Of a stretch of DNA of 64,000 nucleotides, positions 42,742 through 52,889 are shown one piece after another. The position numbers were made by a program, and so were the translations under genes. Origin of the DNA: Hymenobacter sp. J193. GTDB lineage: Bacteria; Bacteroidota; Bacteroidia; Cytophagales; Hymenobacteraceae. The notes under the pieces were generated by a model. That model was not told the DNA's origin and made no database searches. It worked only from the letters and a program-made list of their open reading frames with translations. The DNA lies in NCBI RefSeq assembly GCF_024700075.1, contig NZ_JAJONE010000001.1:1640001-1704000 (forward strand), in the 5' to 3' direction. Within the stretch, counting starts at the first letter, position 1. Every line of letters begins with the position of its first letter.

Positions 42742-43122
42742 CTATGCCCCTGCTGGCTGCTCCCCTGATTGGCTAGTTCCTACGCGGCCCAGGTGAGTGT
42801 GCTGAAAGCTCGTGGTATACTTCAGGCCGTAGCCCAGCATTCGGTCGAAAGCGCTATGAAATAACAGCACCGTGCCGACGAGCACGAGCACCGGCTGCCC
42901 GAGAAACCAGCCCGCTACGCCCACCGCCACGGCCAACGCTTTGTGATGGGCCAGGTTGTAACTCCAGGCCCCTACGCGCGGCCCGGCCAGGTAACCCAGC
43001 ATGCTCACGTCGGGTAGCAGAAAGGTAGCGGGCAGTACCCACCAGGTGTAGGGCAAGTGAGCAAATACCAGCAGGGCCAGGAGCAGTTCGGCAAGTTCTT
43101 CGAGTTTGAGCAGGGCTTTCAT
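42742..43122 (-). CDS. DUF4260 membrane protein
   Basis: 126 residues with the DUF4260 pattern: LEELAELLLALLVFAHL, LLPDVSMLGYLAGPRVGAWSYNLAHHKALAVAVGVAGWF, and HSAFDRMLGYGLKYTTSFQHTHLGRVG. Three or four apolar helices, so an inner-membrane protein. Function of the family is not known. It is convergent to nothing and stands 91 bases after the Crp-type regulator gene on the same strand, possibly controlled by it. Confidence 0.85.
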   Translation of the reverse strand: MKALLKLEELAELLLALLVFAHLPYTWWVLPATFLLPDVSMLGYLAGPRVGAWSYNLAHHKALAVAVGVAGWFLGQPVLVLVGTVLLFHSAFDRMLGYGLKYTTSFQHTHLGRVGTSQSGEQPAGA

Positions 43123-43213
43123 AGGGCCGGGAGATGAGACGGTGAAAAAGAATACTCAAACTTCCGGCTTTTCCTCCCTGGTCAACGATAACAAAAGCTA
43201 AGAAAACGGCTGG

Positions 43214-43798
43214 TCAGCGCCCCCGCGCCACCCGCGCCCGAATGCGGCTCAGCGACACTGGCGTAATACCTAAGTAATTGGCGACCAGATGCTGCGGTAT
43301 CCGTTCCAGAATCTTGGTTTTGCCGCTAGCCAACAGCGCCCGGTAGCGTTCTTCGGGCGAGAACAGCAGCTGCTCAACTAAGCGGGCGTCGGTGCCCAGC
43401 AGATGATACTCGGCTATCAGGCGGCCGAAGCGCTGGTACACCGGCCGCTCGTCGTAGAGGCGGCGCAGCACGGCGTAGTCAAACACCACTAACTCGGTGT
43501 CGACCAGCGCCTGGATACTGAGTTGACTTGCGTTACCGGTCAGGCAGCCCGCGTAGTCGGCCAGCAGGTGATGCTCAAAAAAGAAGTACGTTGTGCGTTC
43601 TTCCCCGTTCGGGCGGGGATAGTAGAGGCGACAGGTGCCGTGGAGCAGCAGCGCCAGGACGGGCTGATACTGGCCGGCTTGAATAAAATGCTCCCCGCGC
43701 GCCAGGTGCTGTACCCGCAGAGCTGGTGCCAGGGCAAGCCAGTCGGCGTCCAGCAGGTCAGGCACAAAGCGGTGGAGGTAGGCGCGCAAGGGGTGCAT
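43214..43798 (-). CDS. Crp/Fnr-family transcriptional regulator
   Basis: 194 residues from ATG 43798 (MHPLRAYLHRFVPDL; the frame is open to 43831). A cyclic-nucleotide-binding fold (about 15-125, LARGEHFIQAGQYQPVLALLLHGTCRLYY, EERTTYFFFEHHLLADYAG) and a short winged HTH near the end (RIPQHLVANYLGITPVSLSRIRARVAR). The phosphate-binding cassette (RxxS-type) is not evident, so it may not bind cAMP, as is usual for this Bacteroidota subgroup. Possible target: the DUF4260 gene downstream. Confidence 0.85.
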   Translation of the reverse strand: MHPLRAYLHRFVPDLLDADWLALAPALRVQHLARGEHFIQAGQYQPVLALLLHGTCRLYYPRPNGEERTTYFFFEHHLLADYAGCLTGNASQLSIQALVDTELVVFDYAVLRRLYDERPVYQRFGRLIAEYHLLGTDARLVEQLLFSPEERYRALLASGKTKILERIPQHLVANYLGITPVSLSRIRARVARGR

Positions 43799-44222
43799 AA
43801 CCGAGAAAAAGCTACGTATTAACTTAGCCATCCGGCTAAACGACCACTCAAGGTACGGAGCTGAGCCGACGCGGAAACCGCTACTTTTTCAAGACTCATC
43901 CCATCCGTTAAGTAACCGATAAGCTCCCAGTCTACTTACTCAATGCCAGGGTGCTGGATTTTATGCTCACACGCACACTATTGGGTGCGGTTAAACAACC
44001 AGCGTAGAACCTCCGACTCAACTCTGCGCAAACTTGTTCGGCGGGCAGGCTGGTCAGATAAGTTGGATTCGCCATGCAGGTTCAGCTGGTGATGGAAGAG
44101 CACGGCCGCGGGAGAGACGATCCGGCTGCCGCTTGCTGCTCAGGCGGCAGCTGGGCCAGGTGCTCAAAGTAAACCAGCCAAGCTGGTTGACCACTCCCGG
44201 GTATTGGTAGCCCGGCAAGTCT
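43799..44222. other. Intergenic region, no gene seen
   Basis: About 420 bases between the SDR stop and the Crp-type gene start. No protein-like frame and no clear promoter consensus. Confidence 0.35.
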
Positions 44223-44933
44223 TTACCAAGGCAACGGACCGGTGGCAGAAGAGCTCGTGCCTGTGGGACCATCTGCCGGTAGCAGGGCCAGCCGGATAGC
44301 CTCCGCGGCGCCCTGTGCAGGGGTATCGGTGCCGGCAAAGCCGTTCAGGTCGGTGGCCGTGTAGCCCGGGTTGGCCGAATTCACTTTAATGGCCGTGTCG
44401 CGCAGTTCGTAGGCCAGCTGCACGGTGAGCATGTTCAGCGCGGCTTTAGAAGCCGAGTACCCCAGCAGGCCCCAGTCGTGCTGACCACTGAGCGTAAGCG
44501 AGGCCAGCGGACTTGATACGTTGACGATGCGTCCCGCGGCGGCTTGCCTAACCAGCGGCAAAAACGCTTGCGTGACGGCCAGCGTGCCCAGAAAATTCGT
44601 TTCCAGCACCTGCGCCACACTGCGCACGGCGGCCACGCTCGCCAGGCCGTCGCCGGCGGCGTTGATGCCTGCGTTGTTTACCAGGATATCAAGCTGCCCT
44701 TCCTCGCGTTGGAGCTGCGCGGCAGCCGCGTCGAGGGACGCCTGATTGGTTAAGTCCACTTGCAGGAACCGCACTTCGCCTTCCGCTGCTAACTCCGTGA
44801 CGGCTTGCTGCCCCTTGGCTGCCTCGCGGGCCCCAAGGTAGACCTTGCAGCCCACCCGCAGCAGCCCGCGTACAATCTCCCGGCCAATGCCTTTGTTGCC
44901 ACCAGTAACCAGTGCTATTTTCCTGTTTTCCAT
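44223..44933 (-). CDS. Short-chain dehydrogenase/reductase
   Basis: 236 residues from ATG 44933 (MENRKIALVTGGNKGIGREI). The classical SDR features are present: TGGNKGIG (cofactor loop, residues 10-17), DLTNQ, NNAGIN near 86, VSSPLASLTL with the catalytic Ser, and the YxxxK pair in LGYSASKAALNML. The Arg before the glycine motif region and VYLGARE suggest NADP(H). It resembles carbonyl-reductase-type SDRs acting on small carbonyls; substrate unknown. The AraC-type regulator gene ends 95 bases upstream on the same strand and probably controls it. Confidence 0.92.
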   Translation of the reverse strand: MENRKIALVTGGNKGIGREIVRGLLRVGCKVYLGAREAAKGQQAVTELAAEGEVRFLQVDLTNQASLDAAAAQLQREEGQLDILVNNAGINAAGDGLASVAAVRSVAQVLETNFLGTLAVTQAFLPLVRQAAAGRIVNVSSPLASLTLSGQHDWGLLGYSASKAALNMLTVQLAYELRDTAIKVNSANPGYTATDLNGFAGTDTPAQGAAEAIRLALLPADGPTGTSSSATGPLPW

Positions 44934-45028
44934 ATTGTGTGGGGTTACCTCCCGGAAGTGGAAGTGAATACTCCACAAAGGTCCGACGGGTACGCTGCGG
45001 GGCGGCTTCGTCAATCAACCCATCTGTT

Positions 45029-45964
45029 TTAGATTTCAAATATGGTCTGGCGGCGGAACGCGCCGGGAGTCTGGGCCGTGTGGCGCTTGAAAAACGTACA
45101 GAAATGGGCCACATCAGTAAAACCCAGGCTATCGGCAATTTCCGAAATGCTCCAGTTCGTTTGCTTCAGCAGAATTTTGGCTTCCTGCGTTAGGCGCCGA
45201 CTCAGCAGCGCGGTGGTGGTGTGCCCGGTTGTTTCCTTCAGTACCCGGTTCAGGTGGTTGACGTGCACGGCCAGTTGGTTGGCGTAATCGACGGCGGTGC
45301 GCAGGCCCAGCGGGGGTTGCGGGCTATGGCGCGGAAACTGCCGCTCCAGCAAATCGGTGAACTGCGTGGCGACCCGGTCGGCCGCGTTGTGCGTGGCCAG
45401 CGGCGGGGCGGCCGGCTGCAGCTTCTGCACCAGGTGAATCAGCTCCCACACGTACGTGCGCAACAAGTCGTACTTGTAGGCATAGCGGGACGTGAGCTCA
45501 TACGCCATCTTTTGGAAAATAGCCTCGACCGCCGCGCAATCCGCCTCCGACACCTCCCACACAGGGTAAGCGCCGGGCTGAAAAATCGGCAACTCGGCCA
45601 GCACTACCCCCGAGCGGGCGGGAAGCAGAAAGGCATCGTCGAAGAGGCAACAGTAGCCTTCCGGTGTTTCGGTGAGAGGCAGCCATCGGTACGGCACGCG
45701 GGGCGTGACCAGAAACAAGGTGTTGCGGCCGCTGTGCGGGCCCCTGTCCGCGTACTCCACCTGGCTGTGCCCGCGGCAGAGCGTGATTTTATGGTAGGCT
45801 CGCCGGTTAAACGCCATCGGGGGTGCCCCGCGCAGGTCCGCCAGCGGGAAGACGTTGAAATGCCCCACGCCGTGCGCCATATCGGGCGGCGGCAGCACGC
45901 CCACTGCCGACTCCGGAGTAGGCGCGCACGCGGCATAAAAGGCAGCTAAGGAAGTCGGTATCAT
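45029..45964 (-). CDS. AraC-family transcriptional regulator
   Basis: 311 residues from ATG 45964 (MIPTSLAAFYAAC). An N-terminal cupin-like sensor (about 15-160, HFNVFPLADLRGAPPMAFNRRAYHKITLC, NTLFLVTPRVPYRW) and a C-terminal double HTH (about 205-305, VDYANQLAVHVNHLNRVLKETTGHTTTALL, NWSISEIADSLGFTDVAHFCTFFKRHTAQTPGAFRR). Paired with the downstream SDR gene, a common arrangement. The open frame to 46099 is leader. It is not obviously part of the arabinose regulon. Confidence 0.9.
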   Translation of the reverse strand: MIPTSLAAFYAACAPTPESAVGVLPPPDMAHGVGHFNVFPLADLRGAPPMAFNRRAYHKITLCRGHSQVEYADRGPHSGRNTLFLVTPRVPYRWLPLTETPEGYCCLFDDAFLLPARSGVVLAELPIFQPGAYPVWEVSEADCAAVEAIFQKMAYELTSRYAYKYDLLRTYVWELIHLVQKLQPAAPPLATHNAADRVATQFTDLLERQFPRHSPQPPLGLRTAVDYANQLAVHVNHLNRVLKETTGHTTTALLSRRLTQEAKILLKQTNWSISEIADSLGFTDVAHFCTFFKRHTAQTPGAFRRQTIFEI

Positions 45965-46547
45965 GGGAGCATACGCATCAAGCGGGCGGGCCGTGGCAGA
46001 GGAGCACCGAAATCCCCTATGTTTTCGGGAAGACAAAGACGAATAGTACGCTTCCGAATAAGAAGCCTTGTAATACGTCTGCCTTTTTTCGCTCCTCACC
46101 CTAACCTGACCAAGCAGGAGTATGTTCAGCGGCGGGACTGCGGCGTCATTGCGGAATTAGGTTGACCAAGCCGTGGGCACGCGCGAAAACGAACCCACTA
46201 TGGACAGCCAATCATAGCCCCCTAAGACTATGCGGAGAATAAAGAGGTGTATCCGCCAGCGGACTGCTCTGGAAGTGCTACGGGTTACTGCCTGCTGAAC
46301 GTGACACCGTGGCTGATGGGGTTTCTGCTTCTGCCTAAGTTGATAAAGGGAAACGGGGCATCGGCAATTCTCAACCACCGAAAAACCGGTAGCCAGGCGC
46401 ACATAATTGGCCTGAAAAAAGAAAGAGTGAGAAACTGCCCGCGCATAGCCTGCAAACCCAGCCCCTTACCTCTGGTTTCGCCGCCTCACGGTCAGCACTC
46501 ACTCTTTCCCACCAATACGTGTCGGGCTACCAACGGGTAGCGCCTTT
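45965..46547. other. Intergenic region, no gene seen
   Basis: Between the AraC-type gene and the GH51 stop. One plus-strand frame of 97 codons (46247-46540) has no protein-like features. A small GCTACC/GGTAGC hairpin lies at about 46525-46540, close behind the GH51 stop. Confidence 0.4.
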
Positions 46548-48600
46548 TTACTTTTTGCCTGCCACCCGCAGCACCGTGAAGGAGTTGGGAGCCAGCGTGT
46601 AATCAAGCGCAGACGATGATACCTTGAACTGCGACTCCTTGGGGGCCACGTTCAGGGGCTGCTCCAGGGAGTTCTGGGCCTGCAGGTCGGGGCTGGCCAG
46701 CACGGTGGCTTTGCCGGTTTTGCCCAGCTTTTTGGCCCCGGCCAGGTTCACTTTCACCGCGCGAGGCTCGGGCGAGTAGTTCACCAGCTTTACCACTACT
46801 TCGCCGGTGCCATTGTCGGCCACGGCACTCACGAACAGGTTATCCTGGCCGTTTTTGGCATTACCGGGCAGCTGCACGGGCAGAATGGTGGTGCCTTTGT
46901 TCAGGGCATACAGCTTCTGCACGTAGTAGTTGGTGGTACCGTAGGCGTTCAGGTTGTCGAACCAGATCATGTTGGGCGTCCACTGCCAGGCATCTACGTG
47001 GGCCAGCATGGGGGCGTAGGAAGCCATGCTCACCACGTCGGCGTTGCGCTCCAGGCCCGTCATAAAGGCGGCTTCGGAAAGGGCGCAGTCCCAGTTGTTC
47101 TTGTTGTCGGGCGAGCCGATGGCCACGCTTTGGGCGGCGTACTCGCCGGCAAAAATCTTGGGGCCGGTGCGGGCGTACTTGTCGTAGCGGTCGGCGTGCT
47201 CCCGGAACCACTCGGGCTTGGCGTAGTAGTGCTCATCCACGTACTCGGCGTTCAGCTCGCCCAGGCGCTTGCTGGCTTTTTTCGAACAGCTCCCCATCGG
47301 GGCTGGGGCCGGCGCTACTCACGATCTGAATGTTGGGGTACTTGGCCTTCACGGCCTTGGCAAACGGCTCGTAGCGCTCCAGGTACTGGGGGCCCCACTG
47401 CTCGTTGCCGATACCAATCATCTTCAGGTTGAACGGGGCCGGGTGACCCATGGCTACGCGCTTGGCGCCCCAGGGACTGGTAGCGGGGCCGTTGGCAAAC
47501 TCAATCAGGTCGAGGGCGTCCTGAATGAACGTGTCCAGGGTCGGGTCGCCGGTGTTGGGGTCGTTGCCGGCGTTGGGGCCACCGGCGGTGCTGCTCATCG
47601 GGGCCAGCTCAGCCGAGTTGAACTGGCAGGCCATGCCCACGTTCAGGATGGGCAGCGGCTCGGCGCCAATGTCTTCGGAAAGCTGGAAATACTCGAAGAA
47701 GCCCAGCCCGAAGGATTGATAGTAGTCGGGCGTGGAGCGGTGCTTGAACTCCATGTTCCAGCGGTTGATGAGCGGCTCGCGGGAAGCCACGTCGCCAATG
47801 GTTTTCTTCCACTGGTACCGCTCGGCCAGGGTGCGACCCTCCACAATGCAGCCGCCGGGAAAGCGCAGGAAGCCGGGCTGCATGTCTTTCAGCAGCTGCA
47901 CCAGGTCGGGGCGCAGGCCGTTGGGGCGGTTGTTCCAGGTGTCTTTCGGAAACAGGGAAACCACGTCCACGTCCACGCTGCCGGCGCCGTCCAGGGTGAT
48001 TTTCAGGTGAGCTTTGGCATCGGTGGCCGAGGGCTTAATGAGCAGGGAATACTTCTTCCACTCGCTCGTCAGCCCCGAAACCTGGGCCTGGGCCAGGGGC
48101 TGACCTTTCTCACTTTCCAGCGTTACCGTCAGGCTATTTACGCTGCCGGGGCCTTTGCGGGCGTAGAGCGAGAAGGTATACTCGGCGTTCTGTTTCACAC
48201 CCATGCCGCGGAAGCCTTCGTTCACCATGCCCGCATCGGGGCCGGCCACGCGGGCATTCAGGCGCACAAAGTGGCGGTTGGTGGCGCTTATGGGCTGCTG
48301 GGAAAGCACAGCGTAGGTTTCGAGGCCGGCGCCCCCGCGCAGGGCCTTCCACCCTACCAGGTGCTCATCGGTTTCAAACGACTTGTTTTTGATGAGCTCG
48401 GGGTACAGCCCACCGTCGGCGGCGAAGTTGATGTCCTCGAAAAACAGACCGTACATGTTTTTCGATACGGCCCCGCCGGGCTTGTTTACCTGCACCGTGA
48501 TGGTGGCGGGAGCAGCGGTTTGGGCGGCGGCGGGCAGCCAGCTCAGCCCGGTCAGGCCAGCGGCCAGCAAGCGTACGCGAAAGGTGGGAAGTGGAAGCAT
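46548..48600 (-). pseudogene. GH51 alpha-L-arabinofuranosidase, frameshifted at a T6/A6 run
   Basis: Two overlapping frames form one 683-residue enzyme. Signal peptide (LLAAGLTGLSWLPAAAQ), a CBM-like jelly roll at about 110-230 (GFRGMGVKQNAEYTFSLYARKGPG), then the GH51 barrel: FLRFPGGCIVEGRTLAERYQWKKTIGD, the acid/base Glu in MIGIGNEQWGPQYLERYE and the nucleophile Glu in KIFAGEYAAQSV. The C-terminal sandwich ends ALDYTLAPNSFTVLRV. The break is at the run of six T at 47277-47282 (A6 in the sense strand); deleting one base joins ELFEK to ASKRLGELNAEYVDEHYY. It removes terminal alpha-L-arabinofuranose. Last gene of the ara operon. Miscalled base more likely than loss. Confidence 0.88.
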
Positions 48601-48612
48601 CAGGAAAAGGAG

Positions 48613-50313
48613 TTACCAGAATTTGACGTAGAGCGCCGTGAGCATCAGCATCGTGATGACGATGAGCGTCATCGTCTGCCGGCTCACGCGGAACATACCG
48701 GGGTTGAGGTCAATGGCCTTGGCATTGATAGCCGGGCCAGCCAGGCTGGTGCCCACCATCAGCACCATGGTGATGGCGAAGGACAGGCCCATGCAGATGA
48801 GGAAGGGAATTTCAAACTCGCCCTTGCCGTTGGGGAAAGCCGTGTAGAGCAGGGTTTCGCGGCCCAGCACCGAAGGCGCGTACTCGTTGAAGAACACCGA
48901 CAGCGCAAAGCCGGCCAGGATGCCCACGATGCCGGCCGTAGCCGTGGTGCGCTTCCAGAACATGCCCAGCAGGAACACCGCCAGGATGCCAGGCGAAATA
49001 AAGCCCGTGTACTTCTGAATGAACTGGAACCCGCCTTCGCCACCGATGCCCAGCAAGTCCTGCCAGGTGAAGGCCACGCTCAGGACAACCGCCGCCAGAA
49101 TGGTGAGTCGGCCCACCCACACCTGCTTTTTCTCGGAAGCGTCCTTGTTGAGGTAGCGCTTGTAGATGTCGAGGGTGAAGATGGTGGAAATGGAGTTGAC
49201 CTTACCGGCCAGCGAGGCCACAATGGCGGCCGTGAGGGCCGCCATCGACAAGCCTTTCAGCCCGTTGGGCAGGAAGGTGAGGATAGCGGAGTAGGCGTTG
49301 TCGGAGTTGAAGGAACCGGTGCTGGACATTTCAGCCTGCAGGTCGCCGTTCTTGTAGAGCACGTAGGCCGCAATGCCGGGCAGCATCACAATCACGGGCA
49401 TCATCAGCTTGAGAATACCGGCGAACAGGATGCCGGTGCGGGCCGTGTGCAGGTCGGCGCCCAGGGCGCGCTGGGTAATGTATTGGTTGCAGCCCCAGTA
49501 GTTGAGGTTCACAATCCACTGGCCGGCCAGGTACATGGCAATGCCGGGCAGGGCCAGGTACTTATCCACCTCCGGCTGCGGGGTGGCATCCGTGGGCTTG
49601 GGGAAAATCATGTGGAAGTGGTCGGGGGCCTTTTCCATCAGGGCCGTGAAGCCCGAGAAAGCGCCGCCGCCAAGCCCGAACTTGGTGCTCACCAAACTCA
49701 GAGCAATGTAGGTCGTGACGAGGCCGCCTACCACCAGCACCACTACCTGCACCACGTCGGTGTAGCCGACCACCTTCATACCGCCAATGGATATGAGCAA
49801 GGAGAAAATGGCCAGCAGGATGATAATGGTGTGGAAACTGTCGCCGCCGATGAGGTTGCTGAGCGCCAGCGCGCCCAGGTACAGAATGGACGTGAGGTTA
49901 ACCAACACGTAGAGGAACAGCCAGAAAATACTCATGATCAGGCTGAGCGTGGAGTTGTAGCGCTGCTCCAGAAACTGGGGCATCGTGAAGATCTTGTTCT
50001 TCAGATACACCGGCATAAAGAACACGGCCACGATAATGAGCACCACGGCCGCTACCCACTCGTAGGCCGCTACCGCCACCCCTACTTTGAAGCCGGAGCC
50101 CGACATACCGATGAACTGCTCGGCCGAGATGTTGGAGGCAATCATGGAGGCCCCGATGGCCCACCACGTCAGGGAGCCTTCGGCCAGGAAGTAGTCTTTG
50201 GTGCTTTGTTCGGCCTTCTGCTTGCTCTTGTAGATGTAGAAACCGTAGGCCGAAACCCCGATCAGGTACACGAAGAAGACGAGCAGGTCTAGCGTCGTAA
50301 GGTTATTGCTCAT
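48613..50313 (-). CDS. Sodium/solute symporter (SSS family), likely L-arabinose importer
   Basis: 566 residues from ATG 50313 (MSNNLTTLDLLVFFVYLIGV), with about 13-14 apolar helices. SSS-family landmarks: DYFLAEGSLTWWAIGASMIASNISAEQFIGMSGSGF, MPVYLKNKIFTMPQFLEQRYN, GGMKVVGYTDVVQVVVLVVGGL, GLSMAALTAAIVASLAGKVNSISTIFTLDIYK. This is the SGLT-like sugar branch. Place between araA and the GH51 gene makes arabinose the likely cargo. It starts 129 bases after the araA stop, with a perfect hairpin between. Frame open to 50427 is leader. Confidence 0.9.
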   Translation of the reverse strand: MSNNLTTLDLLVFFVYLIGVSAYGFYIYKSKQKAEQSTKDYFLAEGSLTWWAIGASMIASNISAEQFIGMSGSGFKVGVAVAAYEWVAAVVLIIVAVFFMPVYLKNKIFTMPQFLEQRYNSTLSLIMSIFWLFLYVLVNLTSILYLGALALSNLIGGDSFHTIIILLAIFSLLISIGGMKVVGYTDVVQVVVLVVGGLVTTYIALSLVSTKFGLGGGAFSGFTALMEKAPDHFHMIFPKPTDATPQPEVDKYLALPGIAMYLAGQWIVNLNYWGCNQYITQRALGADLHTARTGILFAGILKLMMPVIVMLPGIAAYVLYKNGDLQAEMSSTGSFNSDNAYSAILTFLPNGLKGLSMAALTAAIVASLAGKVNSISTIFTLDIYKRYLNKDASEKKQVWVGRLTILAAVVLSVAFTWQDLLGIGGEGGFQFIQKYTGFISPGILAVFLLGMFWKRTTATAGIVGILAGFALSVFFNEYAPSVLGRETLLYTAFPNGKGEFEIPFLICMGLSFAITMVLMVGTSLAGPAINAKAIDLNPGMFRVSRQTMTLIVITMLMLTALYVKFW

Positions 50314-50391
50314 GAGGAGAGGTGAAAAAAGGTAGAGGTTGAGAGCCGGAAGATAGGCCGCACACGTTTGCTGCGGACTATGCTGCCGACA

Positions 50392-50431
50392 GTAATTGCG
50401 GGGCCGGCCCGCAGCCCGGCCCCGCAATTAC
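50392..50431 (-). other. Intercistronic hairpin between araA and symporter
   Basis: Perfect 16-bp inverted repeat (50392-50407 and 50416-50431), 8-base loop, no T-tract. More likely an mRNA stabiliser or processing site that sets the araA/symporter ratio than a full terminator. Confidence 0.55.
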
Positions 50432-50442
50432 CGCTGCTGCCT

Positions 50443-51933
50443 CTACCGCTGGCTGAAGGCCACGTCGTTGTAGCGCAGCTCGTTTTTGAAGGTGCGCAGC
50501 TTGGTTTCGTCGTCGATGATGACGTACTCGATACCGGCCATTTCGGCAAAGTCTTCCAGGTACTCGGCCGTGAGGTTCTGGCTGTAGCCGGTGTGGTGGG
50601 CGCCGCCGGCCAGAATCCAGGCCGCCGCGCCGGTGCTCAGGTCGGGCTTCACTTTCCAGAGCACGCGGGCTACGGGCAGCTTGGGCAAATCCTGCTCGGG
50701 CGCTACGGCTTCCACCTCATTCACCACCAGCCGGAAGCGGTGACCCAGATCCACGATGGTGGCATTCAGGGCCGGACCGGCGGGGCAGTTGAATACCAGG
50801 CGGGCCGGGTCAGCCTTGCCGCCGATGCCCAGCGGGTGCACTTCTACCTTGGCTTTGCCTTCGGCGATGCTGGGGCAGATTTCGAGCATGTGAGAGCCCA
50901 GCACCAGCTCGTTGCCGGGCTGGAAGTGGTAGGTGTAATCTTCCATGAAGGAGTTGCCACCGGGCAGGCCCGCGCCCATCACCTTCATGGCCCGCACCAG
51001 GGCCGAGGTTTTCCAGTCGCCCTCGCCGCCGAAGCCGTAGCCCTCCGCCATCAGGCGCTGGGTGGCAATGCCGGGCAGCTGAGCCATGCCGTGCAAATCC
51101 TCGAAGGTATCCGTGAAGCCGATAGCGCCGGTATCCTGCAGGAACTTGCGCATGCCCACTTCGATGCGGGCCGCCTCACGCAGACTTTCACGCTGGTCGC
51201 CGCCTTCTTTGAGGGAGTCACCCAGCTCGTATTCCTGCTCGTAGGTCGCCAGCAGGTCGTTCACCTGCTCGTCGGTGGCGGCGTTAATCACCGCTACCAG
51301 GTCGCCGATGCCGTAGGTGTTTACCGAGTAGCCAAATTTCAGCTCGGCTTCTACTTTGTCGCCTTCGGTCACGGCTACGTAGCGCATGTTGTCGCCGAAG
51401 CGCACGATGCGGGCGCCCTGCCAGTCGGCCCAGGCGCAGGCCGCGCGGGCCCAGATGCTGAGGCGCTCCTGCACGTCGGCGCTCTGCCAGTGGCCTACCA
51501 CCACCTTGCGCTTCACCTTCAGGCGGGCTCCAATGAAGCCAAACTCCCGGTCGCCGTGCGCCGACTGGTTGGTGTTCATGAAGTCCATGTCGATGTCGGC
51601 CCAGGGAATGTCGCGGTTGAACTGGGTGTGCAGGTGCGCCAGCGGCTTCTGCAGAATCTTCAGGCCGTTGATCCACATTTTAGCCGGCGAGAAGGTGTGC
51701 ATCCAGGCAATCAGCCCCACGCAGTTAGCCGTGGTGTTGGCTTCCTGCACCAGCTTGGTAATGCCGTCCGGGCCGGTCAGCACGGGCTTATACACAATCT
51801 TGATGGGCAGCGCCGAGCCCAGGGCTTCGGCAATCTGCTGGGAATGCTGCGCCACCTGCTCCAGGGTTTCGGGTCCGTAGAGGTGCTGGCTGCCGGTGAT
51901 AAACCAGGCTTCGTAGTGGGAAAGGTCAATCAT
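50443..51933 (-). CDS. araA: L-arabinose isomerase
   Basis: 496 residues. Converts L-arabinose to L-ribulose with a divalent metal. Family blocks: [21 protein letters not shown] at the N-terminus, [69 protein letters not shown] (Glu ligand), FMEDYTYHF (Glu ligand) and [11 protein letters not shown] with metal His. Full length for AraA. Start ATG 51933. Sits between araD (254 bases away across repeat D) and the symporter. Confidence 0.98.
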   Translation of the reverse strand: MIDLSHYEAWFITGSQHLYGPETLEQVAQHSQQIAEALGSALPIKIVYKPVLTGPDGITKLVQEANTTANCVGLIAWMHTFSPAKMWINGLKILQKPLAHLHTQFNRDIPWADIDMDFMNTNQSAHGDREFGFIGARLKVKRKVVVGHWQSADVQERLSIWARAACAWADWQGARIVRFGDNMRYVAVTEGDKVEAELKFGYSVNTYGIGDLVAVINAATDEQVNDLLATYEQEYELGDSLKEGGDQRESLREAARIEVGMRKFLQDTGAIGFTDTFEDLHGMAQLPGIATQRLMAEGYGFGGEGDWKTSALVRAMKVMGAGLPGGNSFMEDYTYHFQPGNELVLGSHMLEICPSIAEGKAKVEVHPLGIGGKADPARLVFNCPAGPALNATIVDLGHRFRLVVNEVEAVAPEQDLPKLPVARVLWKVKPDLSTGAAAWILAGGAHHTGYSQNLTAEYLEDFAEMAGIEYVIIDDETKLRTFKNELRYNDVAFSQR

Positions 51934-52000
51934 GATGTCGGAGTAGAAAACCGGGTGGGTCCAGCCGATTTATTTGATGAGAATGGCGTTGCTATTTTTT

Positions 52001-52156
52001 AGCTCCCCTCCTTATTTGAAGGAGGGGTGGCCGGAGGCCGGGGTGGTCAGACTACCGCTAGAAGTTTAGCGTTAGCGGGTCGTTGGGGTGGCTTTTTAGT
52101 TCTAACTCAACCACCCCGCCCTTCGGGCACCCCTCCTTCAAATAAGGAGGGGAACT
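52001..52156. repeat. Palindromic repeat D
   Basis: A 156-base element with arms starting TCCCCTCCTTATTTGAAGG and ending in the matching complement; the outer 26 bases of each arm are perfect complements and the arms are themselves small palindromes. Lies between araD and araA in the operon. Confidence 0.85.
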
Positions 52157-52187
52157 AGCTCCTAGTTTTTATCACTCACTCCTCTTT

Positions 52188-52889
52188 CTAGCGCTGGCCG
52201 TAGTAGGAGTTGGCGCCGTGCTTGCGCTCGTAGTGCTTTTGGATGAGGGCTTGCTTGAGGCGGGGCACATCGGGCCGGAGGGTGCAGCTGAGGTAAGCCA
52301 TGCGGGCTACTTCTTCCAGCACGGCGCTGTTGTACACCGCTTTTTCCACCGTTTTCCCCCAGGTGAAGGGCGCGTGGTTGCTGAGCAGCACCATCTCCAC
52401 TTCCTTGGGCGAAAGGCCGCGCTTTTCAAACTCGTTGATGATCTGCCAGCCGGTCTGGTGTTCGTAGTTACCGGCAATCATGGCATCATCCATGGGCGGG
52501 GCGCAGGGCACGTCGGCCGTGAGGTGGTCGGCGTGGGTGGTACCCAGGATGGGGATATCAAGTTGGGCCTGGGCCCAGGCCGTGGCGTAGGTGGAGTGCG
52601 TGTGCACAATACCCCCTATTTCGGGCCAGTGCCGGAACAGCACCGCGTGGGTTTTGGTATCCGACGAGGGCCGGCCGGAGCCTTCCACCGTGTTAGCGTC
52701 GAAGTCCACAATCACAATGTCCTCGGGCCGCAGCGTATCGTAGGGCACCCCGCTGGGCTTGATGGCAAACACGCCTTTTTCGCGGTCTACCACGCTGGCG
52801 TTGCCGAAGGTGAACAGCACCAGCCCGAGCTTGGGCAGCTGCATATTGGCCTCGTAGCATGCCTGTTTCAGATCCTGGTACTGGCTCAT
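52188..52889 (-). CDS. araD: L-ribulose-5-phosphate 4-epimerase
   Basis: 233 residues, class II aldolase fold. Converts L-ribulose 5-phosphate to D-xylulose 5-phosphate. Motifs: FTFGNASVVDREKGVFAIKPSGVPYDTLRPEDIVIVDFD, GRPSSDTKTHAVLFRHWP, and the zinc His pair in GGIVHTHSTYATAWAQ with a third His in LLSNHAPFTWG. C-terminus KHGANSYYGQ is typical of AraD. Its ATG overlaps the araB stop in ATGA, so the two are translationally coupled. Confidence 0.98.
   Translation of the reverse strand: MSQYQDLKQACYEANMQLPKLGLVLFTFGNASVVDREKGVFAIKPSGVPYDTLRPEDIVIVDFDANTVEGSGRPSSDTKTHAVLFRHWPEIGGIVHTHSTYATAWAQAQLDIPILGTTHADHLTADVPCAPPMDDAMIAGNYEHQTGWQIINEFEKRGLSPKEVEMVLLSNHAPFTWGKTVEKAVYNSAVLEEVARMAYLSCTLRPDVPRLKQALIQKHYERKHGANSYYGQR

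Noticed and set aside
44054..44338. 94-codon minus-strand frame overlapping the SDR 3' end
   Set aside because: Out of frame with the SDR gene and without any domain.
46247..46540. 97-codon plus-strand frame behind GH51
   Set aside because: No start context, no domain, lies in a gene-free gap.
47269..50292. Very long open frame (about 1000 codons) on the plus strand opposite GH51 and the symporter
   Set aside because: Antisense to two clear genes; its composition (Gly, His, Gln, Val-rich without domains) is that of a shadow frame in GC-rich DNA.
50368..52002. 540-codon plus-strand frame opposite araA
   Set aside because: Shadow frame; araA is secure on the other strand.
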